Assembly: GCA_020719775.1 (NCBI GenBank)
Contig: DYPS01000021.1
Coordinates: forward strand, 1-36,121
From: Desulfosporosinus sp.
Lineage (GTDB): Bacteria > Campylobacterota > Campylobacteria > Campylobacterales > Arcobacteraceae
Direction of reading: 5' to 3'
Length of the DNA: 36,121 bases
In this document: positions 1 to 8,688 of the stretch, piece after piece
How positions within the stretch are numbered: the stretch's first letter is position 1
How the letters are laid out: every line of letters starts with the position of its first letter
Translations under genes and position numbers: made by a program
The notes under the pieces: generated by a model
Database searches by the model: none
The model's input: only the letters and a program-made list of their open reading frames with translations
Told to the model about the DNA's origin: nothing

Positions 1-7
1 ATAAATA

Positions 8-553
8 TTGCAATTTATACAAAAAGAGTTTAGTTCCACAATTGAAGTAAAAAAGTCAAAATTTATAGCCCATCTTTGCCCCTACGATGATTTTGATGCG
101 ATGATGGAGAGGCTTAAAAATGAGCATCCAAAAGCGAGGCACTATGTCTATGCATACAGATATCTGAACATTTGGGAGCAGATTGTAGAAAATAGTAGCG
201 ATGATGGGGAGCCAAAAGGGACAAGTGGAAGACCTTGTTTAAAGGTACTTAGTGGTGGAGAAATCATCAATAGTGCTGTTGTCGTTGTACGATATTTTGG
301 TGGAACGATGCTCGGCACTGGTGGACTTGTCAAAGCCTATAGTGATGCTGTTAATGCGGTGATCGAGCTAGGTGAATTTACACTCTATGAAAAACTTGAA
401 GAAGAAGTTATCACTATTTCCTACACAGATTTGGCGAAAATTGAGCATACTTTAAAAGCTCTTGATATTGCTATTAAAACAAAAGAGTTTGGAAATGATG
501 TGACACTTACTCTCCAAGCAACAAAAGAAAAGTTAGAACAATTCCAATATTAA
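8..553 (+). CDS. yigZ: YigZ/IMPACT family protein
   Basis: Small cytosolic protein of the YigZ/IMPACT family (UPF0029 domain). Bacterial members have no firmly settled reaction; eukaryotic IMPACT regulates the Gcn2 kinase. The N-terminal part carries the family hallmarks: KKSKFIA near residues 15-21, DDGEPKGTSGRP around 65-76 and VVVRYFGGTMLGTGGLVKAY around 91-110. The last ~55 residues fit the C-terminal ferredoxin-like domain. The 181 residues are slightly short of the roughly 200 usual for the family. An in-frame TAA at 2-4 leaves the TTG at 8 as the only plausible start, and it gives the expected opening MQFIQKEF. The ribosome site would lie outside the window. A DUF423 gene follows after 20 bases, probably in the same operon. 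Family assignment is firm; cellular role is not. Confidence 0.9.
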   Translation: MQFIQKEFSSTIEVKKSKFIAHLCPYDDFDAMMERLKNEHPKARHYVYAYRYLNIWEQIVENSSDDGEPKGTSGRPCLKVLSGGEIINSAVVVVRYFGGTMLGTGGLVKAYSDAVNAVIELGEFTLYEKLEEEVITISYTDLAKIEHTLKALDIAIKTKEFGNDVTLTLQATKEKLEQFQY

Positions 554-573
554 AAAATAAAAAAGGAAACAAA

Positions 574-987
574 ATGATAACAAAAGATCTAAAAATATTT
601 CTCCTCATCGCCTCAACTATGATGGTACTCAATATCGCAATCGGAGCTTTTGGAGCTCATGGACTTCGCCCATATCTAGATGAGTATGGGACGAGTATCT
701 ATAACAAAGGGGTTGACTACTCTTTTTATAACACCTTAGGATTGTTTGCTATTGGATTTATGAGTTATATCTTGCCAAATTCAAGTAAACTTAAAATTGG
801 ATATTATTTTATTCTAGCTGGAATTTTAATATTTTCATTTTCTTTGTATATTTTATCACTCACAAAAATACTCTGGTTAGGAGCCATTACCCCTCTTGGA
901 GGAACAGCTATGATTATTGGATGGATTCTTGTTTGTATATCTTTATATAAAGATTTGAAAATAAGTAAAACCCACCCAAAAGATTGA
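574..987 (+). CDS. DUF423 (YgdD-like) inner-membrane protein
   Basis: Small integral membrane protein of the DUF423/UPF0382 family (E. coli YgdD type), function unknown. The family signature GAFGAHGLRPYL lies near residues 25-36 and is followed by a tyrosine-rich stretch. About four hydrophobic segments can be seen (roughly 8-28, 48-66, 72-92 and 99-124). The length of 137 residues is a little above the usual 120-130. AAGGAAAC stands just before the ATG at 574, a good ribosome site. It follows yigZ closely and is convergent with purH; its TGA stop lies inside the palindromic terminator at 980-1003. Confidence 0.85.
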   Translation: MITKDLKIFLLIASTMMVLNIAIGAFGAHGLRPYLDEYGTSIYNKGVDYSFYNTLGLFAIGFMSYILPNSSKLKIGYYFILAGILIFSFSLYILSLTKILWLGAITPLGGTAMIIGWILVCISLYKDLKISKTHPKD

Positions 988-1003
988 TTTTAAAATCAAT
1001 CTT
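980..1003. terminator. Bidirectional terminator between DUF423 gene and purH
   Basis: Perfect 24-base palindrome: AAGATTGATTTT followed by its reverse complement. It folds into a stem with an A/T-rich tip on either strand. It lies between two converging genes and contains the TGA stop (985-987) of the upstream gene. It most likely ends transcription from both sides, though the stem has few G/C pairs. Confidence 0.65.
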
Positions 1004-1004
1004 C

Positions 1005-2537
1005 TTAGTGTAAGAAATGTCTCACACCACTAAAATATAGTGCCATCCCATACTCATTTGCAGCAGCAATAACCTCATCATCTCTTACACTTCCGCCTGG
1101 TTCTATAACACATTTTACACCAGCTTCAGCAGCCGCATCAATAGAGTCTCTAAAAGGGAAAAATGCTTCACTAGCAAGAGCCGAACCAGTTGTATCAATT
1201 CCCATATCCGCAGCTTTTCTAAGAGCTGCTTTTGCTGCATCTACTCTACTTGTCATCCCCATTCCAACAGCTACCATAGCACTATTTTTGACATACACAA
1301 CACAGTTTGATTTTGTCAAAGATGCTATTTTATAAGCTATCTCCATATCTTTTAACTCTTGTTCTATTGCACATCTTGAAGTTTTAAGTTCAGCATTTTT
1401 AACTTCATTTGCTCCAACTGCATCACTATCTTGAAAAACAAATCCACCATCTACGATTTTAAAATTGATTGGATCATTTGCCATTTCAAGCTTTTGTGTC
1501 CCTTGAGAGAATAGTTTGATTCTTTGTTTTCTTGAAAGCTCGCTAATAGCCTCTTCTGTAAAATCAGCCGCAAAAATAACTTCTAAAAATATCTCATTCA
1601 TTTTTTTAGCAAGATCTAATTCAACTATTCCATTAACAGCAACCACTCCACCAAATGCACTTACAGGGTCACATTTAAGCGCTTCTGTATAGCTTTCCAA
1701 AAGGGTGTCTTTTATCGCAAATCCACAAGGATTTCCATGTTTTACGATTGCAATCGCATTATCAGCCCCAAAAGCACTCGCAATTTTTGCAGCTCCTGAG
1801 ATATCTCCCATATTATTGAAACTTGCTTCCCCTTTTAGAGTTTTGAATTTTGTAGAAAAGTGGTTGTCGAATTCGTACAATGCACCTTTTTGGTGTGGAT
1901 TTTCTCCATATCTTGTATCAAATACTTTATTTCCAACGATAAATTGTTTTTCACCAAAACCATTGTTAAATCGTTTGTTCATATAGTTTGCTATCATTGA
2001 ATCATACGAAGCTGTATGTTCATACGCTTTTATCATCATATCTCTTCTAAACTCAACCGTATTTGTGTTATTTTTAAGATTAGAAAGAACCAAATCATAA
2101 TCAGCCACATCAGTTATAATAATAACAGAGTCAAAATTCTTTGCAGCTGATCTCACCATCGCAGGTCCACCGATATCGATATTTTCAATAATTTCTTCAA
2201 AATCATCAGTTTTTTCAATCGTTGCTTTAAATGGATACAAATTTACACAAACCAAATCAATCCCTTCAACTCCAAGCTCTTTGGCTTGGTCAAGGTGAGA
2301 TTGTTTATCTCTTCTATGGAGGATTCCACCGTGAATGTAAGGATTAAGAGTTTTCACTCTCCCCTCAAAACATTCTGGAAATTTTGTCACTTCATTTGCT
2401 TCAATCACAGCGATTCCGGCTTCTTGTAAAGCTTTATATGTTCCACCTGTTGAGATGATTTCATACCCCAAGTTTACCAATTCTTTTGAAAAATTTACAA
2501 CACCACTTTTATCACTTACACTAATTAATGCTCTCAA
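1005..2537 (-). CDS. purH: PurH: AICAR formyltransferase / IMP cyclohydrolase
   Basis: Bifunctional cytosolic enzyme for the last two steps of de novo purine synthesis: formylation of AICAR with 10-formyl-THF, then ring closure to IMP. The N-terminal MGS-like cyclohydrolase domain (about 1-190) shows SVSDKSG, STGGT and [15 protein letters not shown]. The C-terminal transformylase has [17 protein letters not shown] and the final [10 protein letters not shown]...[13 protein letters not shown] length of 510 residues is typical. A TTG at 2543 would extend the gene by two codons, but AAGGGA sits directly against it. The TTG at 2537 has six bases of spacing and gives the family's usual opening [10 protein letters not shown], so I chose that. 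The gene is monocistronic and convergent with the DUF423 gene. Confidence 0.96.
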   Translation of the reverse strand: MRALISVSDKSGVVNFSKELVNLGYEIISTGGTYKALQEAGIAVIEANEVTKFPECFEGRVKTLNPYIHGGILHRRDKQSHLDQAKELGVEGIDLVCVNLYPFKATIEKTDDFEEIIENIDIGGPAMVRSAAKNFDSVIIITDVADYDLVLSNLKNNTNTVEFRRDMMIKAYEHTASYDSMIANYMNKRFNNGFGEKQFIVGNKVFDTRYGENPHQKGALYEFDNHFSTKFKTLKGEASFNNMGDISGAAKIASAFGADNAIAIVKHGNPCGFAIKDTLLESYTEALKCDPVSAFGGVVAVNGIVELDLAKKMNEIFLEVIFAADFTEEAISELSRKQRIKLFSQGTQKLEMANDPINFKIVDGGFVFQDSDAVGANEVKNAELKTSRCAIEQELKDMEIAYKIASLTKSNCVVYVKNSAMVAVGMGMTSRVDAAKAALRKAADMGIDTTGSALASEAFFPFRDSIDAAAEAGVKCVIEPGGSVRDDEVIAAANEYGMALYFSGVRHFLH

Positions 2538-2628
2538 ATTCAATCCCTTTTCTTTACTTTTTTAATTTACTTTATAGATTAAGATTGTACAAAAAGAGTG
2601 GTTACAATCTGCTAAATTTATAATACTT

Positions 2629-4248
2629 TTACTTTATTAACTCTTTTTTATTTACTAATATCCCATCATTCTTTAGATTGAAATCAATATTTAAAAGTGC
2701 CGTATCGCCATCATACCTGACAACCTTATCAAGATTTTTATACTCATTCGCAGAGCTTTTAAGATAGTTTTCAAAAGATTCCTTATCAACTTGTACATTC
2801 ACATTAAATTTAATATGATCCAAAAGCTCTTTTGGTTGATTTAAAATATTATATTTATTTGGCTTCAGTGTAAAAATTGAATCTATTTTTACACTCTTTA
2901 TAGGAAATTTTACTTTAGAAAAAGTTAATTCACTAAATTTCATCCCATACTTCATCTCACCACCATGATTTGCTATTTCAATTACATATTTTAAAAGTGG
3001 AGAATATCCATCTATCTCCAATGAAGAAAATTGATCTGTATTGTCCATAATATACTTTATTGGTGCTAATTTTAGATGATTTAAGCCACCAGTAATCTCT
3101 GTTTCTTTTGCTTTAATATTCATCTTTGATGTTTTTAATGAGAAATTTGATGCTTTAGTATTTGTAATCACCGACATATCTATTCCATTTGATTTAACTT
3201 CAATATTTGAAGTATTTTTCAATGTTTTAAATTCAACATTTGGAACTTCAAAATCATCTTTTGTATATGCAATTCTATACTCTAAATTTCTCGTTCCATC
3301 TTGATGTCGTATTTCATAAGTTTTATTTCCAGATTTTTTATATCGTATTCCATCAATGATTCTTGAATCAAGATAAATTTCAAAACTATCTATATGGTTT
3401 TCTTCTTTTAAAATATTATCTGCAATCGCTTTAATACATCTTATATTTTTACATTCTATGGCTTCTTCACTTATCTTTTTGGCAAGAAATATAGTGTACT
3501 CATCTGGGTTATTAAGATGATATTTTGTATTGTATAAGAAATCATCCGCTGTACTTTCAAATTTAAAATTATAATCATTTGTATATTGATAATTATATTC
3601 TGGATTATTCGAGCTTATCTTGATTTTTTTATCCTCTTCATTTGTTTGGATAAGATACTTTTCCAAAGTAAATCTATTTTTATCACCTAATTTCAATACT
3701 GGTTCTGAAAAATTTAAAAGCATATTTGTTCCACTCTGTTGGCTATTAATATCGATGTTATTCGCATCAATCTCTTTGAGTTTACCTTGTAGATTAAAAA
3801 TAAATTCTGCTCCAAATTTTTTTAAAAGCTCTTTATATTCAACTAATTTTATTTGATTTTTTGGAAATTCAGAAGGTTGGATATAAACACTTACACTAAA
3901 AGGATGCCAAACTTTTACAATTATTTTCCCGCTAAATTGTAACCCTACCACATCATCATTTTCAGACAAAATACTTTCTAATAAAACTTTATCTATTTTA
4001 ATAAGACTACTTAAAAAAATTAAAAATTTATCCCTATCTTGGACTGTTAAAGTATATTTTTGTTGTGAATTAAAATATCCTTCTCCTTGTTTAACTTCCA
4101 ATTTCATTCCCAAGCTAGCCAATTCACTTCCGTAAGTTTTTATTTTTGGAGAAATTATAAAAGTTGAAATAATCAACGGCCATATCAATGCAATAGCAAT
4201 AAGAATTCCAAAACCAATAGAAACTTTTTTCTTATCTATTTTATGCAT
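2629..4248 (-). CDS. DUF945 (YdgA)-like membrane-anchored protein
   Basis: Protein of 539 residues, probably tethered to the inner membrane with a large periplasmic part. Lysines at the N-terminus precede one hydrophobic helix (about 10-33), with no cleavage site evident. The rest is hydrophilic and looks rich in beta strand. The region after the anchor (GEGYFNSQQKYTLTV, about 55-69) resembles the conserved start of DUF945/YdgA proteins, whose role is poorly known. Assignment rests on architecture and this short similarity, so it is tentative. Its ATG lies inside the end of the helicase gene (8-base overlap), and AGGAAA sits upstream, so translation is probably coupled to the helicase. I see no catalytic motif. 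Confidence 0.55.
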   Translation of the reverse strand: MHKIDKKKVSIGFGILIAIALIWPLIISTFIISPKIKTYGSELASLGMKLEVKQGEGYFNSQQKYTLTVQDRDKFLIFLSSLIKIDKVLLESILSENDDVVGLQFSGKIIVKVWHPFSVSVYIQPSEFPKNQIKLVEYKELLKKFGAEFIFNLQGKLKEIDANNIDINSQQSGTNMLLNFSEPVLKLGDKNRFTLEKYLIQTNEEDKKIKISSNNPEYNYQYTNDYNFKFESTADDFLYNTKYHLNNPDEYTIFLAKKISEEAIECKNIRCIKAIADNILKEENHIDSFEIYLDSRIIDGIRYKKSGNKTYEIRHQDGTRNLEYRIAYTKDDFEVPNVEFKTLKNTSNIEVKSNGIDMSVITNTKASNFSLKTSKMNIKAKETEITGGLNHLKLAPIKYIMDNTDQFSSLEIDGYSPLLKYVIEIANHGGEMKYGMKFSELTFSKVKFPIKSVKIDSIFTLKPNKYNILNQPKELLDHIKFNVNVQVDKESFENYLKSSANEYKNLDKVVRYDGDTALLNIDFNLKNDGILVNKKELIK

Positions 4249-5926
4249 CGTAATTTTCCTTTTTTTTAATGTAATGTTTTTTTATATTATTTGAATTTTG
4301 TTCTTGTTTTTTATCTTGAGTAAATCTTCTATTTTTTCTAAGCGATTTCTTATCATCTCCTCCATCACTCTTTCTAAAGTTTTTAGTTTCTTTATTTGAT
4401 GATTTATCAGAATAGTTTCTATTTGAATTTTTTTTAAAATCACCAACTCTTTCATGTTGATTTTTAAGATTTAATTTCAAAGAATTTTCGCAATATTGAT
4501 TAACCAATATTCTATATTTATAAGCATTGTCGATATCATAGAATATTTCTGGCAATTTATACGAAAGCCAAAGATAAAGTGATATTTTTTTCACTTCATC
4601 TTCTGCCTTGAGTAAATCCAACTCACTTTTTGCCAAAGTTTTAATATTGATAGACAACCTATAATCACATCGTTTTTTATTAATGATTGCATTCATATAA
4701 ACAAAATAAGCATCTTTTAAAAGTGGTGATTTAGTGTTTGTTGGAGCTTGTGCTAAAAGATATTTATCTTCGAGTTTTAAACTTATTTGTTTATCTAAAA
4801 TATGTGCAAGTTCTATCATATTATAGATATTCGTAGCGACAAATGGACCAGTAAACTTCATATTTTTTGAGAAAAAATACAAAATTTTTGTCAAATCTTT
4901 TGTATTCAAATGAGAAGCAAAAGCAAGGATTTGTTCTAAAGTAGCTTTCACTTTAAAAGGGGGCTTGATAGTTCGAAGTGGTGAATGAAACATCGCATCA
5001 ATATGCTTCAAAACTCCACTATTTGTTGCACCAACATATCCGATCTCATGATGCCCATATCTTCCAGCTCGTCCACTTATCTGAATCACCTCGTTTGGTG
5101 TCAGCAGTCTTTGACTCACCCCGTCAAACTTTATATCGGTTGTAAAAAGGATAATCTTTATAGGGAGATTGAGTCCCATCGCAATAGCATCAGTTGCTAT
5201 CAAAATATCTGTTTTTCCCTCTCTAAATCTTTTCGCTTCCTCTTTTCTCACTTCGGGACTTAGATTTCCGTACAAAACAGAAACTTTAAAAAATTTAGAA
5301 AGTTTAGCTTTCATATTTAAAACATCTTTTCTACTAAAAGCTATCAAAGCCGTCCCTTTAGTTATCTCTCTAAAAGGGATTGGTTTCTCTAAAACTTGTA
5401 GCGGATTTTTTCTTTTAAACTTCACAATCTCAAGCTCTTCACCTAAATATTCAGCTATTTTTTTGATAGCTTCAAGCGCATTGACACTTCCAGTCATAAT
5501 AACTTTTGAAGCAGGTGCTCCTAAAATAGCATTAACCCAAGCCCAACCACGATCTTCATCTTCAAGCATTTGAATCTCATCGATAATACAAACATCTGTT
5601 TGCATTTCAAAGTTTACCATCTCAATAGTGCTACAAATATGTGTTGAATCTTCGTTAAAAATCTCCTCTTCACCCGTAATCAAACTAGAATTAATTTTAT
5701 TTTCTTTTAAAAATTCATAGTTTTCTAGTGCTAAAAGTCGTAAAGGGGCTAAATATATACCACAGTCAGCCTTCATCAGCTCTTGCATGGCGGAATATGT
5801 TTTTCCACTATTCGTTGGACCCACATAAAAATAGAGTTTTCTATTCATACTTCTAGCTATTGGAAAAGTAGTTTTTAAATCACAATTAAGTATTTGATTG
5901 AGTTGTTCTTTGAAGCTTAAATTCAT
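4241..5926 (-). CDS. SUV3-like superfamily 2 RNA helicase
   Basis: ATP-dependent helicase most like the SUV3 group, known mainly as mitochondrial RNA helicases of the degradosome and found in some bacteria. Motif I is GPTNSGKT (36-43), Ia is PLRLLALE (61-68) and II is DEIQ (116-119); GPTNSGKT with DEIQ is typical of SUV3. TGS (145-147) fits motif III, ATDAIAMGLNLP (244-255) motif V and QISGRAGRYG (282-291) motif VI. After a helical C-terminal region comes a tail (about 480-561) rich in Lys, Asn, Ser and Arg, probably disordered and RNA-binding. Likely role is RNA unwinding in turnover, inferred from family. It overlaps the DUF945-like gene by 8 bases and is divergent from ffh. Confidence 0.85.
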   Translation of the reverse strand: MNLSFKEQLNQILNCDLKTTFPIARSMNRKLYFYVGPTNSGKTYSAMQELMKADCGIYLAPLRLLALENYEFLKENKINSSLITGEEEIFNEDSTHICSTIEMVNFEMQTDVCIIDEIQMLEDEDRGWAWVNAILGAPASKVIMTGSVNALEAIKKIAEYLGEELEIVKFKRKNPLQVLEKPIPFREITKGTALIAFSRKDVLNMKAKLSKFFKVSVLYGNLSPEVRKEEAKRFREGKTDILIATDAIAMGLNLPIKIILFTTDIKFDGVSQRLLTPNEVIQISGRAGRYGHHEIGYVGATNSGVLKHIDAMFHSPLRTIKPPFKVKATLEQILAFASHLNTKDLTKILYFFSKNMKFTGPFVATNIYNMIELAHILDKQISLKLEDKYLLAQAPTNTKSPLLKDAYFVYMNAIINKKRCDYRLSINIKTLAKSELDLLKAEDEVKKISLYLWLSYKLPEIFYDIDNAYKYRILVNQYCENSLKLNLKNQHERVGDFKKNSNRNYSDKSSNKETKNFRKSDGGDDKKSLRKNRRFTQDKKQEQNSNNIKKHYIKKKENYDA

Positions 5927-5989
5927 AATGGAATATTATCCAAAAAATATGACTTTTTATACAATTCTTTTATAAAATTTTGCATTTTT

Positions 5990-6022
5990 ATTTGCTTAAT
6001 ATTTGCTTAATATTTATCTAAT
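5990..6022. repeat. Three 11-bp tandem repeats upstream of ffh
   Basis: ATTTGCTTAAT occurs at 5990-6000 and again at 6001-6011. A diverged third copy, ATTTATCTAAT, occupies 6012-6022. The period is one helical turn. The array lies between the divergent helicase and ffh genes. It may be an operator or a curved promoter element; no binding protein can be named. Confidence 0.7.
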
Positions 6023-6095
6023 ATAAGAGTGATAAATACCTGAAATATGGGATTCTTGTGATAAATGTTTAAGTATTTATTAAGTATCTTTTAAC

Positions 6096-6101
6096 TATAA
6101 T
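6096..6101 (+). promoter_or_regulatory. Probable ffh promoter -10 box
   Basis: Exact TATAAT about 43 bases upstream of the ffh GTG, inside AT-rich divergent DNA. No -35 box is evident, as expected for Campylobacterota sigma-70 promoters, which use periodic AT-rich stretches instead. TTAAGTAT at 6069 and 6080, 11 bases apart, fits that pattern. Confidence 0.5.
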
Positions 6102-6143
6102 ACAAAATATTATTATAAATCACATAAAAAGTAGGACAAAATA

Positions 6144-7499
6144 GTGTTTGATTCATTAACTAGCTCGTTAAAATCTGTTATTGGTAAAATAAGGTATCAA
6201 GACGATAATAAAGCATTGGTAAATGCTATTAGTGAACTCAAAAAATCACTTTTAAGATATGATGTTCATCATAAAACTACTAAAGAATTATGTGACAAAA
6301 TTGAATTGAAAACGAAACAATATGGAATTGGTCAAGAAAATTTTTTAAAGGCTTTAAAAGAAAGCTTATCAGAGATACTTGTTGTAAAAGGGAATCAAGG
6401 TTTTGCTTATAATGCTTCCTCACCACTTACTATTGTTTTAATGACAGGACTCCAAGGAAGCGGAAAAACTACAACAACAGGTAAAATAGCTAACTACTTA
6501 AAATTAAGAAACAAAAAAGTTTTAATCGCAGCGGCTGACTTACAAAGATTGGCAGCTGTTGAACAGCTCAAACAAATTGGTGCTCAAATTGAAGTTGAAG
6601 TATTTTTTGATGACACTGAAACAAATCCTATAAATATTGTAAAAAAAGCAAAACAAAAAGCAATTGATGGATTATACGATGTTCTTTTAGTCGATACTGC
6701 TGGACGACTAGCTATTGATGAAGAACTAATGAAACAATTAAAAGAGATCAAAGATACTATTGTTCCAAATGAAATATTTTATGTTGCAGATTCAATGACA
6801 GGTCATGATGCAACCAAAACTGCTTTAACTTTTCAAGAGAAGATAGGGATAGATGGGGTCATCCTTACAAAGTTTGATGGAGATACAAAAGGTGGAGTAG
6901 CATTATCTTTATCACACCAAACAAAAGTACCACTTAGATTTGTTGGGGTTGGGGAAAAAATGGATAACCTTGAAGTTTTCATCCCTGATAGAATTATTTC
7001 TCGTCTTATGGGTGCTGGAGATATTGAAGGGCTTGCCGAAAAAACATCCCTTTTAATCGATGATAAAAAAGCAAAAGAAGTTACTAAAAAAATCAAAAAA
7101 GGGGAATTCAACTTTAATGACTTTTTGGAACAACTAGAGATGATAAAAAAACTAGGAAGCATGAAGTCGATTATTGGGATGATTCCTGGGATGAGCGGAA
7201 TGGCAAATCAAATAAAAGATATGGATTTTGACAACTCTGTAGAACTCAAAAGAATTAAAGCACTTATTGGTTCGATGACTCCAAAAGAGAGAGAAAATCC
7301 AGATCTTATTAATATTAGTAGAAAGAAAAGAATTGTAAAAGGTTCAGGTTTGAGTGAAGTGCAAGTAAATAAAATCCTCAAACAATTTCATAATGCATCT
7401 AAAATGGCAAAAAAAATGTCAGGAAAAGGTGGGATGAAAGATATGCAACGAATGATGTCACAAATGAATGCGCAAGGGATGCCACAAATCCCAAGATAA
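6144..7499 (+). CDS. ffh: Signal recognition particle protein Ffh (SRP54)
   Basis: GTPase of the bacterial signal recognition particle. It binds 4.5S RNA and signal sequences of nascent membrane proteins and docks them to FtsY. The N domain spans about 1-90. The G domain has the P-loop GLQGSGKTT (102-110), then DTAGR and TKFDGDTKGG. The C-terminal M domain (about 300-451) is methionine-rich, with SGLS in the RNA-binding region and many Met in the last 50 residues. A length of 451 is normal. The start is GTG at 6144, with AGGAC ten bases upstream. It begins the ffh-rpsP-KH-rimM block, an order shared with other Campylobacterota. Confidence 0.97.
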   Translation: MFDSLTSSLKSVIGKIRYQDDNKALVNAISELKKSLLRYDVHHKTTKELCDKIELKTKQYGIGQENFLKALKESLSEILVVKGNQGFAYNASSPLTIVLMTGLQGSGKTTTTGKIANYLKLRNKKVLIAAADLQRLAAVEQLKQIGAQIEVEVFFDDTETNPINIVKKAKQKAIDGLYDVLLVDTAGRLAIDEELMKQLKEIKDTIVPNEIFYVADSMTGHDATKTALTFQEKIGIDGVILTKFDGDTKGGVALSLSHQTKVPLRFVGVGEKMDNLEVFIPDRIISRLMGAGDIEGLAEKTSLLIDDKKAKEVTKKIKKGEFNFNDFLEQLEMIKKLGSMKSIIGMIPGMSGMANQIKDMDFDNSVELKRIKALIGSMTPKERENPDLINISRKKRIVKGSGLSEVQVNKILKQFHNASKMAKKMSGKGGMKDMQRMMSQMNAQGMPQIPR

Positions 7500-7510
7500 A
7501 CCCTCTTTCG

Positions 7511-7551
7511 TGTTAAGTGCTAAGGTGAAAATTTCTCTTTAGCACTTAACA
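7511..7551 (+). promoter_or_regulatory. Hairpin between ffh and rpsP, no U-tract
   Basis: TGTTAAGTGCTAA (7511-7523) pairs perfectly with TTAGCACTTAACA (7539-7551) across a 15-base loop. No run of T follows, so it is unlikely to be a simple intrinsic terminator. It may be an RNA processing or stability element separating ffh from the ribosomal genes, or an rpsP leader structure. Confidence 0.5.
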
Positions 7552-7589
7552 TAAAAGTTAATACAAAATAAACAAAAAAAGGACAAACA

Positions 7590-7820
7590 ATGACAGTTAT
7601 TAGACTTACAAGAATGGGAAGAAACAAAAAACCATTTTATAGAATCGTAGTTACAGATAGTAGAAAAAGAAGAGATTCAGGATGGATTGAATCAATCGGT
7701 TATTTCAACCCAATCGTTGAGCCAAAAGTATTAAAATTTGATCAAGAAAGATTAGATTATTGGTTAAGTGTTGGTGCACAAATGAGCGAAAAAGTTGCAA
7801 AACTTACAACTGCAAAATAA
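7590..7820 (+). CDS. rpsP: 30S ribosomal protein S16
   Basis: Component of the small ribosomal subunit that helps 16S rRNA fold. The sequence opens [21 protein letters not shown], the universal S16 start, followed by DSRKRRDSG and IESIGYFNP. The 76 residues match the short form common in this phylum. AAAAAGGACA precedes the ATG. It lies in the classic position between ffh and the KH protein gene. Confidence 0.97.
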   Translation: MTVIRLTRMGRNKKPFYRIVVTDSRKRRDSGWIESIGYFNPIVEPKVLKFDQERLDYWLSVGAQMSEKVAKLTTAK

Positions 7821-7829
7821 TAACTTTTT

Positions 7830-8069
7830 ATGATTGTTGATTTTATTGAGTCATATGTGAAACTAATCGTTTCTCACCCAGAATCTATTCAAGTTACTAT
7901 TGATGAGATAGATCTAAATTTTTATGAGATCACTATCTCTTGCAGTGAAGAAGATTTAGGAAAAATTATAGGTAAAAATGGAAATATGATTAACTCTTTA
8001 AAAACAATCATCAATGGTTGTAAAGCCAAAGATGGTAAATCATACAAACTTCAAGCGATCAAAGCTTAG
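7830..8069 (+). CDS. khpA: KH-domain RNA-binding protein (KhpA/YlqC family)
   Basis: Single KH-domain protein of 79 residues, the KhpA/YlqC type that nearly always follows rpsP. It binds RNA and in other bacteria partners with KhpB. The GxxG loop is seen as IIGKNGNMINSLK near residues 49-61. The first 20 residues (MIVDFIESYVKLIVSHPESI) match the family opening. The gene starts nine bases after the rpsP stop with only a weak ribosome site, so coupling with rpsP is likely. A terminator-like hairpin follows it before rimM. Confidence 0.88.
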   Translation: MIVDFIESYVKLIVSHPESIQVTIDEIDLNFYEITISCSEEDLGKIIGKNGNMINSLKTIINGCKAKDGKSYKLQAIKA

Positions 8070-8087
8070 GCTTTAAAGTATTCAATC

Positions 8088-8120
8088 AAACCGTCTCATA
8101 AAATTATGAGACGGTTTTTT
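8088..8120 (+). terminator. Intrinsic terminator/attenuator between khpA and rimM
   Basis: AAACCGTCTCATA (8088-8100) pairs perfectly with TATGAGACGGTTT (8105-8117) over a four-base loop. The right arm runs into T6 (8115-8120). This is a textbook rho-independent terminator placed inside an operon that usually runs through to rimM, so it may reduce rimM expression relative to rpsP and khpA. Confidence 0.85.
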
Positions 8121-8142
8121 ATTTAGTTAAGAAGGCTTTAGA

Positions 8143-8673
8143 ATGGAAAAGATTTATGTTGCAAAGCTTGGAAAAAGCATAGGCTTAAAAGGTCAAATGA
8201 AAATCTATATAGAATCAGATTTTCCTGAGCAATTTAAAAAAGGCGCAAGTTTTATAACAAGTAAAAACAAAACACTTACTGTTGAATTTATCAATAATAC
8301 ATATGATACTGTTAAGTTTTTAGGTATAGATACAATTGATGATGCAAAAGTTTTTATTAATTCATTACTTTATACAACCAAAGAAGAGAGTAAGAAAAAT
8401 TGTAAACTTGAAAAAAAACAATTCTTTTGGTTTGAAATCGAAGGATGCAGTATATTTGAAAATGGTGTTTTATTAGGAAAGGTTATAGAAATAAATAGAT
8501 ATCCAACTGATGATTATATGACAGTCGAAACAGAAAAATCAATTATTTCTCAAGATCCAAAGACTGCTAAAAACTTTTTATTGCCTTATAATGATAATTA
8601 TATAATCGATACAGATATAGAAAACAAAACTATCCATATTAAACATGGATTTGATATTTTAGCTGCTAGTTAA
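8143..8673 (+). CDS. rimM: Ribosome maturation factor RimM
   Basis: Factor for 30S subunit maturation that binds ribosomal protein S19 and helps assemble the 16S 3' domain. The N-terminal RimM barrel opens VAKLGKSIGLKGQMKI. The PRC barrel follows from about residue 95 (QFFWFEIEGCSIF, GKVIEI). The C-terminus has the usual LLPYNDNYI...IHIKHGFDIL. AAGAAGG precedes the ATG at 8143. In most relatives trmD and rplS follow directly. Here they do not: the next gene, gmk, is convergent only 15 bases away. A terminator upstream suggests rimM is partly uncoupled from rpsP. Confidence 0.93.
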   Translation: MEKIYVAKLGKSIGLKGQMKIYIESDFPEQFKKGASFITSKNKTLTVEFINNTYDTVKFLGIDTIDDAKVFINSLLYTTKEESKKNCKLEKKQFFWFEIEGCSIFENGVLLGKVIEINRYPTDDYMTVETEKSIISQDPKTAKNFLLPYNDNYIIDTDIENKTIHIKHGFDILAAS

Positions 8674-8688
8674 AATATCAACTAGTTA

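Noticed and set aside
5169-5573. Plus-strand open frame of 134 codons over the helicase
   Set aside because: Antisense shadow of conserved helicase motifs; composition Ser/Leu/Phe-rich and no family resemblance.
7511-7551. Intrinsic terminator of ffh
   Set aside because: Long perfect stem but 15-base loop and no T-run after it, so it was listed as an undefined RNA element.
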